A stretch of DNA of 27,500 nt from Prorocentrum cordatum (taxonomy: Eukaryota; Sar; Dinophyceae; Prorocentrales; Prorocentraceae). The stretch is taken from contig CAUYUJ010012836.1 in assembly GCA_963575745.1 (NCBI GenBank), positions 32,501 to 60,000 of the forward strand. Reading direction: 5' to 3'. The notes beneath the pieces were generated by a model. The model was not told the DNA's origin. It worked only from the letters and a program-made list of their open reading frames with translations, and searched no databases. The position numbers and the translations under genes are program-made. Shown piece after piece: positions 10,300 through 18,397 of this stretch (position 1 is its first letter; each line of letters starts with the position of its first letter).

Positions 10300-10385
10300 G
10301 GAGAAGGGAGGAGGAGGAGGTGGAGGAGGAGGAGGAGGAGGAGGAGAACGACGAGGATGAGAAGGAGGAGGCGGGAGGAGAGAGC
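10300..10385 (+). repeat. (GGA)n microsatellite, degenerate
   Basis: GGA triplets from about 10300 to 10346, then GACGAGGATGAGAAGGAGG-type degeneration. It is purine-rich on the plus strand like the other GGA tracts here. Confidence 0.9.
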
Positions 10386-10746
10386 AGAGAGCAGAAAGGA
10401 GGACGGACGACGGATCGAAGGAGGGACCGACGGATGAGAAAGGGCTTCCTTCTGGTTGGATGCTCTGCCAAACACCGTTCACAGCATTGGTAGCACTGGG
10501 GCGGTTCGTTGTAGTCTGATGTATGGCGCTGTCGCGCTGAACGCCAGGATCCACCCGGCGTGCCGGGCCAATTTTCGGAGCCACTGGAGACCCCAAGCAA
10601 AACGGATTCACGTCTTCTTCAGCCTAAATCATCAAAACAAGACGAATCCGATTCGCCCAACATTTTTCAAGCACAAACCAGGTTGAACCAGGACGAATTC
10701 GAAGTCTTTCGACGGCTGACGTTGGCCCAGATCCAGAACATGTCAT
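10386..10746 (+). other. Upstream flank of the GST gene
   Basis: No gene is recognised. The part from about 10590 to 10720 is richer in A/T than its surroundings and contains the short palindromes CGAATC-C-GATTCG and CGAATTCG. A pyrimidine-containing stretch ending in CCCAG at 10726-10730 is a possible trans-splice acceptor for the GST transcript. TATA-like promoters are not expected in dinoflagellates and none is called. Confidence 0.45.
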
Positions 10747-10768
10747 ACATTATTCAATTTGGCTCAAT
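10747..10768 (+). other. Relict dinoflagellate spliced-leader sequence (outer copy)
   Basis: This 22-mer matches the 22-nt dinoflagellate spliced leader (known to end CATTTTGGCTCAAG) at 16 of 22 positions. The 3' part matches CA-TTTGGCTCAA except for one base. Relict leaders of this kind mark genes that were copied back into the genome from trans-spliced mRNA. Degeneration at the 5' half is usual for an old relict. Confidence 0.72.
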
Positions 10769-10799
10769 CCCTTGTTGACAGATCGAAGCATTCAGTAGC

Positions 10800-10821
10800 T
10801 CGTAGGTTTCGTTGGCTCAGC
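10800..10821 (+). other. Second, older relict spliced-leader sequence (inner copy)
   Basis: This reads CGTAG, six bases, then TTGGCTCA, against CGTAG, five bases, TTGGCTCA in the leader: 13-14 matches with a one-base insertion. It lies 16 nt before the GST start codon and about 50 nt inside the outer relict, as expected if the gene went through mRNA recycling twice. Weaker alone than the outer copy; the pairing in the right order adds weight. Confidence 0.55.
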
Positions 10822-10836
10822 TGGTCCGCTGAACAG

Positions 10837-11523
10837 ATGTCTGTGAAGGTGTTCATGCATCCCCTGTCGCAGCCTGCCCGTGCCGTCTTGTGGGCGTGCG
10901 CGTATGAATCTACCCCAGTTGAAGAGGTTGTCGTGAATCCAGGCAAGGACACGAGAACTGTGGAGTACGCAGAGCAGGGCCCGATATTGGCAGTTCCCCG
11001 ATTGGTAGAAGATGGCTTTGTACTGAACGAGAGCCATGCTATAATGAGTTACTTGGGAGATAAGTTCGAGTGGAAGCTGTACCCAGCGGAGGCGAAATTA
11101 CGGGCCAGAATTCATCAATATTTGCATTGGCATCATCAGAACACTCGACGTATAGCTGTAGGCCTGTTCGCTCCAGTCGTCCGTCCAGATCTCCAAATAT
11201 CGAAAGAGCAGATTGGGCAAGAGAAGGCGGGGATCAATGCCACGCTGAAAATTATCGAGCGCTGGCTGGCCACGTCCAGGTGGCTCTGCGGCGACTGCCC
11301 GACCATTGCAGACCTCTCCTGCTATTGCGAGATCGGGCCGTGCCAGGACAAGTTCATAGGCCTCTTCACCCTCAACGGGATCAACCTTGATTCTTACCCG
11401 CACATTGTCAGGTGGTTGGAGGCATGCGAGAAGCTTCCAGGGTACGACACAAGCCACGAGATGCTTCGGAAGACGTCGCCAAAGATCCGCAAGGCGGCCG
11501 AGAAGTTCGCTTCCAAGCTCTGA
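10837..11523 (+). CDS. Glutathione S-transferase, theta-like, intronless
   Basis: A 228-residue cytosolic GST that conjugates glutathione to electrophilic substrates in detoxification. The thioredoxin-like N-terminal domain has the catalytic region LSQPARAV with Ser11, the theta-class type of active site. It also has cis-Pro54 in AVPRL and the glutathione-binding ESHAI (Glu65-Ser66). The helical C-terminal domain shows W-L-CGDCPTIADLS with the N-capping Thr156...Asp159. Length fits the family. The ATG at 10837 is chosen because it starts directly before the beta1 strand; the frame is open upstream, but only through the relict spliced leaders. There is no intron, frameshift or stop, so it is probably functional. 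Codon third positions are mixed, less GC-biased than the chlH exons. Intronless structure and relict leaders indicate origin from a recycled mRNA. It may sit in an upstream intron of chlH, on the same strand. Confidence 0.93.
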   Translation: MSVKVFMHPLSQPARAVLWACAYESTPVEEVVVNPGKDTRTVEYAEQGPILAVPRLVEDGFVLNESHAIMSYLGDKFEWKLYPAEAKLRARIHQYLHWHHQNTRRIAVGLFAPVVRPDLQISKEQIGQEKAGINATLKIIERWLATSRWLCGDCPTIADLSCYCEIGPCQDKFIGLFTLNGINLDSYPHIVRWLEACEKLPGYDTSHEMLRKTSPKIRKAAEKFASKL

Positions 11524-12002
11524 GAGGTGTGTCCCGCGGCTCACCTGAGGCGAACAGGATGATGATACTGTTAAGCAAGCTTCCATCAGTCAAAGCCAAA
11601 GGTAAACTTTGCGCGAGCATAGACACGTGGGGATAGTCGCGCACGCAATGGTTCTGCGCGATCTTCGAATCTGATACATTGAGTTTCTCTTCGACGGTGG
11701 TTCTCACTATCTCTCTCTAGCTCTCTCTCTCTGCCTTTTGATCTCTCTTTCTCTCTCCCAGGTCACCCGCAGTTGCGCTACGATAATCGCGGTTCGCGGT
11801 CTGGTCCAGATAGTTTTTCTCCCCCAGGGGGATCGTGCGAGAACGCGAGCAGAATCGCCACTGGCGTAACGCGCGACTCGAGGCTCGAGGTTTGGGGACC
11901 TTGGTCTGTTTCTCTCTTTCTCTCTCTCCTACTCTCTCTCTCTCTCTTTTTCTTTCTCTGTCTCTTTCTCGCGGCGCTGTGGCCTGGGCCGCGTCCCGCC
12001 AG
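11524..12002 (+). other. GST 3' flank and end of the intron before a chlH exon, with (CT)n tracts
   Basis: No coding domain is seen. Two CT-rich tracts, about 11706-11759 and 11909-11970, lie here. The second ends about 30 nt before the acceptor CCGCCAG at 11996-12002 and could serve as an oversized polypyrimidine tract. No clear poly(A) tail or duplicated target site follows the GST gene, so the 3' edge of the retrocopy cannot be fixed. Confidence 0.6.
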
Positions 12003-12101
12003 GTGGCCCTGCAGGTCTCCCTGCCCGAGATCGACGGCGCGATTGAGCCCATGATCTTTGCGGGCCGCGACGGCACCAGCGGGCGGTCGATACCGATGCA
12101 G
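12003..12101 (+). CDS. chlH: Magnesium chelatase subunit H, internal exon
   Basis: This is a 33-codon exon of the large, porphyrin-binding subunit of Mg-chelatase, which inserts Mg2+ into protoporphyrin IX in the plastid, the first step unique to chlorophyll synthesis. It encodes [19 protein letters not shown] followed by [14 protein letters not shown]. The plant/algal subunit has the same block (VALQV-LPE-DGA-EP--FAGRD) in the N-terminal half of the ~1,300-residue protein. Borders are CCAG|GTG (acceptor) and GCAG|GCAC (donor), the AG|G acceptor plus GC donor accepted in dinoflagellates; both ends are phase 0. Codons are strongly G/C-ending. The preceding exon (the block before VALQV) was not found upstream in the window. 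The next recognised exon is 12 kb downstream. Confidence 0.9.
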
Positions 12102-12597
12102 GCACCCGCACCCCCTCCTGGCCCGCTGAGATGTCGTCGTCGTCTTCGGGTCTTGAATGTCGTCGTCGTCCTCATCTTTCTTGGCTGTCCAGTGCTGTGC
12201 TTGTCTGGGGTTGGGGGGCCTGGAGCGGGAGTTACGAGCCATTAGTTTCCGTTTCGGCCCTTGTCGTCGCAGCCGGTGCGTGCAACGGAAATTAATGTCA
12301 CTCCCAGAAGTTTGCCTACCCCCATTTCATGTTACGCCCGGATGCTCACCTACCTCAGAAGTCTACGCCCATGCAGGCGACGTAAAAAGAAAGTCATCGA
12401 CCGCGCATGTGTTCGCGAGAATCTTCTCGCGTAGGGTCGCACGTGAGTGCGCCAATTTTGTCCACGTGGTGTGTTGCGCTGAGCCACTGCGTAAGGTCGC
12501 CACGTCCTCTCGCGTAATATCCCCTCTGCGTCCATCTGGCGGCCAGCGTGGTGTGGATTGCTGGTTGCCGCTGCGTCGAGTGATGGTGACTCGACCG
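12102..12597. other. Intron sequence, no gene seen
   Basis: No conserved motif on either strand. Loosely similar short motifs around CGCGTAGGGTCGC, TGCGTAAGGTCGC and CGCGTAATATC recur between about 12430 and 12522. Confidence 0.5.
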
Positions 12598-12618
12598 TTT
12601 TTTTTTTTTTTTTTTTTT
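12598..12618 (-). repeat. T21 homopolymer, possible poly(A) tail of a minus-strand retrocopy
   Basis: Twenty-one consecutive T on the plus strand. Read on the minus strand it could be the 3' poly(A) tail of a short retroposed sequence whose body lies at about 12620-12800, but no source gene or duplicated target site is recognised. Confidence 0.6.
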
Positions 12619-12833
12619 GTGAAAGCGTCGCCTTGGGCCCCTGGGCTGGCTTGCCGTCCTTTCCCCGGTCCTCCCTCCCCCTTCGCCTCCCCCTTCGCCT
12701 TTCGCCTACCCGTGTCTCCTCGGACATTGACTGTGCCGATCGAATCAATTCGGTCGGCCATCTTGCCCGCTGAGGGTTCCTGCACGACTCGGTTCGATAC
12801 CAGAGCGTCTTTTCATTTGTCAGTGTGTGGGGA

Positions 12834-12950
12834 TGAGGAGGAGGACGAGGACGAGGACGAGGAGGATGACGAGGAGCAGGCAGGAGGACAAGGAGGGAGG
12901 AGGTGGGAGGCGGAGGAGGCACGCTGATGATGAGGAGGAAAGATGCGAAG
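12834..12950 (+). repeat. (GGA)n/(GAC)n purine-rich tract
   Basis: GAGGAC and GAGGAT units merge into GGAGG-type units. It is purine-rich on the plus strand. Confidence 0.85.
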
Positions 12951-13023
12951 GACAGAAGTCAGGAGGATAAGGTTGAGGAGGAGGACCTGCAGACCTTCAG
13001 ACCACATGAGCTTCTCATACTCA

Positions 13024-13068
13024 ATGCGCTCACAAAGCACAAGCGCTGTGCTTTACCTTGAAGCGCAT
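13024..13068. repeat. Two-step hairpin
   Basis: The inner stem is AAAGCAC (13034-13040) with GTGCTTT (13048-13054) around a 7-nt loop. The outer stem is ATGCGCT (13024-13030) with AGCGCAT (13062-13068). All 14 pairs are perfect. No RNA family is recognised. Confidence 0.7.
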
Positions 13069-13639
13069 ACATAAAAGCAGCCAGGGGGACACCCAATCGA
13101 CCCCCTGGAGAGGATCGGTCTTGCCGGTCTGGCAGCAAGAGATGGCCACTTGGTGGACCAATCCTGTGTAAGTCCTATCTGAAGCGTGCCTGTTCTCGCC
13201 GCTGTCGGATCGCCTGGATCACCTCAGCCGTGAGTTATTTTCGGATGGGGGGGGAGGACGAGGAAGGGGGAGCAAGCCCTACGGACCTCCCAAGGCCTCC
13301 AGAGCCTGTAGTGGTACTGCATATTGAGGTCCTGCGGGTACCTTCATCTTGGGAGCAGTGCGCTATTGTCTTGTCCTGGTGTCAATGCCGAGCAGGGATG
13401 CGTGGGTCTCATGGGGGTCGTCACATCGTCCTCCACTCCCTCGATCTCGGATCTCCTTCAAACCTCCTGTTGCGGTGGCCTTACTATTCTGCCCTCAAAA
13501 GCACTGGTCAATGGCCATGGTGTGGGAGGGAGTGGGGGCATCAGAGAGCGCTGCAGCCGTGGCCGACTGGCATGAGCTCGGGGTTCAGGAGGACGTGTGG
13601 CAAGTGGATCATGATCAGGTGGGATATTGTAAAGACCGA
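13069..13639. other. No gene recognised
   Basis: A 149-codon plus-strand frame (13230-13679) crosses this stretch, but it has no domain, no dinoflagellate-like codon bias, and ends in the repeat. It is not called as a gene. Confidence 0.5.
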
Positions 13640-14104
13640 AGGTGTTGAAGTTGAGGTTGAGGAGTTTGAGGAGTCGTGACAGGAGGAGCAGCATGAGCAT
13701 GACCAGGAAGCGGATGAGGAGTAGTAGGACGATGAGGATGATGAGAAGGATGATGAAGAGCAGTAGGACGGACGATGGGAGGTCGAGGAGGGATGAGGAG
13801 GAGGAGGAGGAGATGGACGAGAGTTATGATGACGAGGGTGGGCAGCCAGGACCGCATCGGCAACCTTGCGACGCGTGCGCTGAACTGGGCTAGGCTGCGC
13901 AAGATGGAGAACAAGGACAAGAAGGCTCGGTAGGGGCCTTCCGCAGAAAGAGGAGGGTCGAGAGGAGGGATGATGACGGTGATCATGCTGATGATGAAAA
14001 CGATGCTGATGATGACGATGATGATGGTGATGCACATGGTCATGATGTTGATGACGATGCTGATGGTGATGATAACGATGCTGATGATTATGATATGATT
14101 ATGA

Positions 14105-14168
<64 letters not shown>

Positions 14169-15207
14169 TTGCTGAGGCTGAGGCTGATGAGGATTCTACA
14201 GCTGGTGATGATGCTGACACGACTGCTGCTGATGATGGCGGTGATGCTGATGCTGCTGATTATGTTTATGATGCTGCTGCTGATGCTGCTGCTGCTGCTG
14301 ATGCTGATGCTGATGATTATGCTGGTAATGGTATCGGTGATGGTGCTGCTGCCGATGCTGATGACGCTGGTGAGATTGAGGATGCGATTGATGCTGATAA
14401 TGATGATGCTGATGCTGGTGATGCTGCTGATGATGATGACTATGATGCTGATGCTGATGTTGACGATGCTGACGATCATGATGATGACGCTGATGATGAT
14501 TATGATGATGGTGATGGTGCTGATGATGATTATGATGCTGTGATGATGGTGGTGATGTTGATGCTGATGGTGATGCTTGCGATGCTGATACTGGTGACGA
14601 TGACGATGGTGATGATGCTGATGCTTATGATGATGCTGATAATGATGCTGATGCTGATGATGGTACTGATGGTACTGATGATGCTGCTGCTGATGATGAT
14701 GATCATCATGATGATGCTGGTGTTGATGATGCTGATTATGCTGATGATGATTATGCTGATGATGATGACGATGATGATGATGATGATGCTGATGATGATG
14801 AGGCTAGCGTCGCCGACGACGACGAATACGGGTACGACGATATCCGATGATGTTGTTGCTGCTGATGACGTTGCTGATGTTGATTTTGAATAGGATTGTG
14901 TGTATGTTGATGATGTTGATGTTGATGCTGTCGATGATGGTGATGACGATGACGATGCCGACGGCGACGCCGACGATTACAATGATGATGCTTACGACGG
15001 TGATGATGATGGTGCTGATGATGCTCATGCTGCTGATGATGATGCTGATGATGATGCTGATTATGATGATGATGACGATGATGATGTTGTTGATGATGAC
15101 GATGACGAGGATGACGATTACAGGGACGTTGGCGATGTTGTCGATGATTGTGATGACGATGAAGATGACGGTGTTGGTGATGCTCCTATTGTTTCGGGTT
15201 GCTGTGT

Positions 15208-15266
<59 letters not shown>

Positions 15267-15290
15267 GTGATGATCAGGATGGTTTCGAAT
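13640..15290 (+). repeat. 1.6 kb degenerate (GAT/GCT)n block with two pure (GAT)n cores
   Basis: After GAG/GAT-type triplets (13640-13850), triplets GAT, GCT, GGT, GTT and GAC alternate from about 13960 to 15270. Pure GAT cores lie at about 14105-14168 and 15208-15266, with a mixed interior of about 1 kb. Triplet phase is kept over hundreds of bases, which is why long ORFs of Met/Leu, Asp/Ala or Ile/Ser only appear on both strands. These are repeat artefacts, not proteins. Confidence 0.93.
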
Positions 15291-15399
15291 GTCACCCTAA
15301 GCATTCAGATGTCTTGGGAGGCTTCGGGATTGTCAGAGGGAGTGAGGATACTGTTCTCTTACTGGGAAGGAGTCGGATAAGGAGGCTGGTGATGATTAG

Positions 15400-15625
15400 G
15401 AGGAGGGAGCAGGGAATCAGGGAGGAGGACCGTGGGAGGAGAATGAGAGAGGATGACAGAGGAGCAAGGGGAGCAGGAGGAGGAGGAGGAGGAGGAAGAG
15501 GAGGAGACGTAGGATGTCGAGGCACAGGGGGCGCAGCTGAGTGTTCGTGCAAAGCGAACATGAGGCAACGAAAGTTGGGATTAAGCAGGAAGAGGAGGAG
15601 GAGGAGGAGATATGGAGGGAAGATG
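15400..15625 (+). repeat. (GGA)n-rich stretch
   Basis: GGAGGA units at about 15403-15440, 15470-15506 and 15590-15613 separated by less repetitive purine-rich sequence. No gene is seen. Confidence 0.8.
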
Positions 15626-16166
15626 GCTGAGGAGAATGAGGAGTGTGTGACAAGAACTTGTATGGACGAGGTGGAGAAGGGATGGTGGTGCTGGGCATGC
15701 TCATGCTGCTGATGATGTTGATGTTGATGCTGATGCTGACGGTGATGTTGCATTCACATTTCTATAACATACGCGTTGTAATAATGATTGTCGATCCCCC
15801 TCCAGTGCCCATTGTGTTTTTTTCAACTGAGGTGACTCTCCTGGGAATCGCACCCTGTCGTGCACAAGGTAACATCTTCAGGCCTCAGACTGCGCCCCTG
15901 GCCCCCGAACTACGACGACAACGGCTCCCGCTTGATACGCCCGCACAAGTTATTCACAGTTGCGCTCTCGCCCCGGACGTCCTCACAATCGATGCAGGGT
16001 GGGATTTCCTCGCAGTTGTTTGAGACGCCGCGTCTTCGACACTCAGGAATCATTCTCCCGCCCCGGACTTCCTCACGATACAACTTGGGAGTCGCGCTGT
16101 TGCTCGAGACTTCTCGCGACTCCTCCAGGGCTGACGCTTCAAGAAACCCGCCCGCTCGACCTGGCC
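15626..16166. other. No gene recognised; weak 90-bp duplication
   Basis: CGCCCCGGACGTCCTCACAA (from 15969) recurs as CGCCCCGGACTTCCTCACGA (from 16059) with 90-bp spacing; the rest of the two units is poorly conserved. No protein domain is visible. Confidence 0.5.
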
Positions 16167-16187
16167 GAGAGAGAGAGAGAGAGAGAA

Positions 16188-16363
16188 GTAGAGTTAAGTC
16201 GGGCCTGTCCCTCTACAGGGGAATATTCAAAATTAGTCAAAATATGCTCTGGGGGCGATTTTTTAAAACTTCTTTTGAGCATGTTTGGAGTATGTTTTGA
16301 ATATTTTTAATTTTCCGCACAAGAATCCCCCTGTAGGGGGACAGGCCCGACCCAAAGGTAGAG
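16188..16363. mobile_element. MITE-like inverted-repeat element with 6-bp target duplication, inside a (GA)n tract
   Basis: The element body is 16194-16357 (164 bp). Its inverted ends pair 16199-16221 with 16328-16350 at 22 of 23 positions (TCGGGCCTGTCCC-CTACAGGGG, differing at one base). The pairing continues inward: AATATTCAAAA...ATGCTC on the left matches the complement of GAGCAT...TTTTGAATATT on the right, so most of it folds back. The middle is A/T-rich, unlike its surroundings. GTAGAG stands on both sides (16188-16193 and 16358-16363), and both flanks are (GA)n, as if one microsatellite had been split. It encodes no protein, so it is non-autonomous; the superfamily is unknown. Confidence 0.82.
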
Positions 16364-16549
16364 AGAGAGAGAGAGAGACGAGTGGGGCGCAGGCGTCGTC
16401 ACTTGCAGCAGCGGCGCTGGGCTCGACAAACTTGTTTCCTTCCTCGCTGGGGCTGCTTGGCGGCCACAGCCTCCAACGACGATCTCAGGAGTCGTTTCCG
16501 CGAACCAGTGCCGCTCCGTTCCGCACCCACATCTCTGAACCTCTGACGT
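16364..16549. other. (GA)n remainder and unassigned flank of the minus-strand LINE
   Basis: (GA)n continues to about 16379. The rest shows no domain and may be 3' sequence of the minus-strand LINE. Confidence 0.45.
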
Positions 16550-16554
16550 GCCTG

Positions 16555-17071
16555 TAGCCCAGCTCCCTCAGCCGCAGGCCCAGCAAGTTATCCACAGCAT
16601 CATCCCCCGCGATCCACCAGCCTGGCCGTCCCCCGTTCATGATGTCGGTCTGCTCGACGTGAGGCGGAAGTTGCAGTACGATGTTATGATGATGCGGACG
16701 ATCGTGAACATCCAATTCTCTGCCGATGGCTCTCCATAATTTGCCTGAGCGCCATACGGCTTGCGAAGCAGCTGTTCATGCCACCCCCGAACGATTTCAG
16801 CGTTGTCGGAATTGAGATAGGCCAGCCCAACAGAAAGTTGAATGGCCAAAAGCAAACACAGGATCTCGCCTCGAACCACCGTCTGCTTCACGCCCGTCTG
16901 AAGCCTCATCACCACGTTTCCAAAAAGGAATGGGTCCCGAGACACCATGACCCCGATAGCTAACCTAACTCGCTTCACGCGGACATCTTGACCATCGAAG
17001 CGTCGCCCAAAACGCACAACGACTATGAGGGATCTTTCGCCGAGGGATCCTTTCTCCAAACTGTTCTGCAC
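16555..17071 (-). pseudogene. LINE RNase H domain, decayed
   Basis: RNase H removes the RNA template strand after reverse transcription. On the minus strand: RLAIGVMVSRDPFLFGNVV, then KQTVVRGE with the catalytic Glu codon at 16865-16867, then LNSDNAEIVRGW with the catalytic Asp at 16805-16807. After a frame change comes WWIAGDDAVDNLLG at about 16600, equivalent to the usual N-x-x-AD motif. The first catalytic Asp (TDGSGG-type motif) is eroded to VVVRFGRR. The spacing fits the family. The frame change near 16700 and the lost first Asp make it inactive. Confidence 0.85.
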
Positions 17072-17393
17072 AACCTTGGAGTGTAATCAAGTCTCTTCCA
17101 TCGGAGTATCGCTGACCCGGGGCGACCCTGTTGGTAGCAAACCTTGGAACCAACAGCATTTATCTAATTCACATTGGGAAATGACTGCTGGAACCATCTC
17201 GGCAGTCTGATCGTACATTCGGCGCCCCTGGTTACAGTCGCACGTCCAGTCTCAATGGAGGGGAGCCCCTGAATTTCATGACACCTTGGCCTTGGGCACA
17301 CGTTCGAGGAAGAACTGTCGAGCGTATGTTTCTTGTCCTGGAGCCAGCTGTTTCGACAGCCATGCACAACAACATAGACTCTAGTTGTCGGCC

Positions 17394-17935
17394 TCAGTGT
17401 GCTTGTTCGAGTTGCTCGAGCAGCCGCCGAAGAGAGGCATTGTCGACCCAGTTCTCGGCCCCCGACCCGCAGACACGATTGCATGCCTCCTGCCATTGAC
17501 CGCTGCTGATGTCCCGACCGAACTCACATAAACGACCGTGAGCTTCCGGTACATCCGCTTGACTGCTTGCCTCTAGCTTCAATTCAAACCACGGCTCTCC
17601 TGAAGGCGAGGCTGGTAACTGCCACTCCGACAGAGCCACATGCATCCACTCTGCTCGTAGCAAATGACATATTGTGGCTGCCATGGGTCCGTTGATGTGC
17701 CTCGAATGTTGATTCAATTCAAGGCCAGGGTCACTTTGAACAACCTTGTCCCGAGTTCGCGTAACCCCTGCCCGAATGCGTGGAGCGCGAATCTGACAAT
17801 TGAGCCACTGCTTCAGCACACCTGCTGGCAAAGCAATGTCTGGGTCTCGCCCAGGTGAGGACACCGTCCCCTTTGCCTGGCGCCTGCCATTTCTGCAAGC
17901 CATCTGCGTAAAATGAGCCTGACCAGGACCCGAAG
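17394..17935 (-). pseudogene. LINE domain between RT and RNase H, decayed
   Basis: One open minus-strand frame encodes LPAGVLKQWLNCQIRAPRI, then NGPMAATICHLLRAEW, then QWQEACNRVCGSG and LRRLLEQLEQAH to the stop at 17394-17396. I know this GPM-A-T...L...W block as the region between RT and RNase H of dinoflagellate LINEs; its role is unknown. The frame stays open to 18296 only by running through the satellite array. The LINE match fades at about 17930, where the array begins. Between 17394 and 17071 the LINE reading continues brokenly across stops. Confidence 0.72.
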
Positions 17936-17948
17936 CGTCTGCAGTTGT

Positions 17949-18397
17949 GGGTGCCGCCTTCGGTGGAACTCCCTGTAGGGCCACGAAACGTGTGATAGGT
18001 GTGCCGAAGTTGGGGCGGGTACGCCATGTGAGCTCAGTCACTGGGCCCTTCGGTGGAGCTCCCCATAGGGGCCACGAAGCGTGTGAGGGGTGTGCCTGAC
18101 CGGGTGCGGGGCCGCCATGCGAACTCAGCCACTGGGGCCTTCGGTGGAGCTCCCTATGGGAGTGTCTTGAAATGGGGGGGGGCGGCCGCATGCGGATCCT
18201 GCCATCAGGGTCTGCGGTGGTGCTCCCCATGGGGCGGCGACTCGTGTGAGCGGTGTGCCGTATTTGGGTGCAGGGCCGCCATGCGAACACAGTCATTGGG
18301 GCCTTCGGTGGAGCTCTTTATCGGGAACAATTGAGGGGTGTGCCGAGTCGGGTGCGTGGCTGCCATGCGAATGCAGCCACTGGTGCCTTCGGTGGTG
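17949..18397 (+). repeat. ~90-bp satellite array, left block
   Basis: The motif CTTCGGTGG and its variants start at 17958, 18048, 18139, 18212, 18303 and 18387, giving spacings of 90, 91, 73, 91 and 84. Each unit reads roughly CCTTCGGTGGAGCTCCC, TATGGGG, CCACGAAGCG, GAGGGGTGTGCC, GGGTGCGGGGCCGCCATGCG, CAGCCACTGG. The sixth unit breaks off after TTCGGTGGTG at 18397. No coding function is seen. Confidence 0.9.

Noticed and set aside
12791-12801. GGTTCGATACC, a perfect match to the tRNA B box, followed by TTTT at 12809
   Set aside because: The flanks do not form a T stem, no A box or cloverleaf is found upstream, so a tRNA or tRNA-derived SINE is not supported.
13230-13679. 149-codon plus-strand ORF
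   Set aside because: No family resemblance, no dinoflagellate-like codon bias, and the C-terminus runs into the repeat block.
14106-15712. Long ORFs of Met/Leu, Asp/Ala or Ile/Ser on both strands
   Set aside because: They are translations of phase-preserved (GAT/GCT)n repeat; all frames of such a repeat lack stops.
17394-18296. A single 300-residue minus-strand protein
   Set aside because: Only the part below about 17935 matches a LINE domain; the rest is satellite array that happens to lack stops in this frame.
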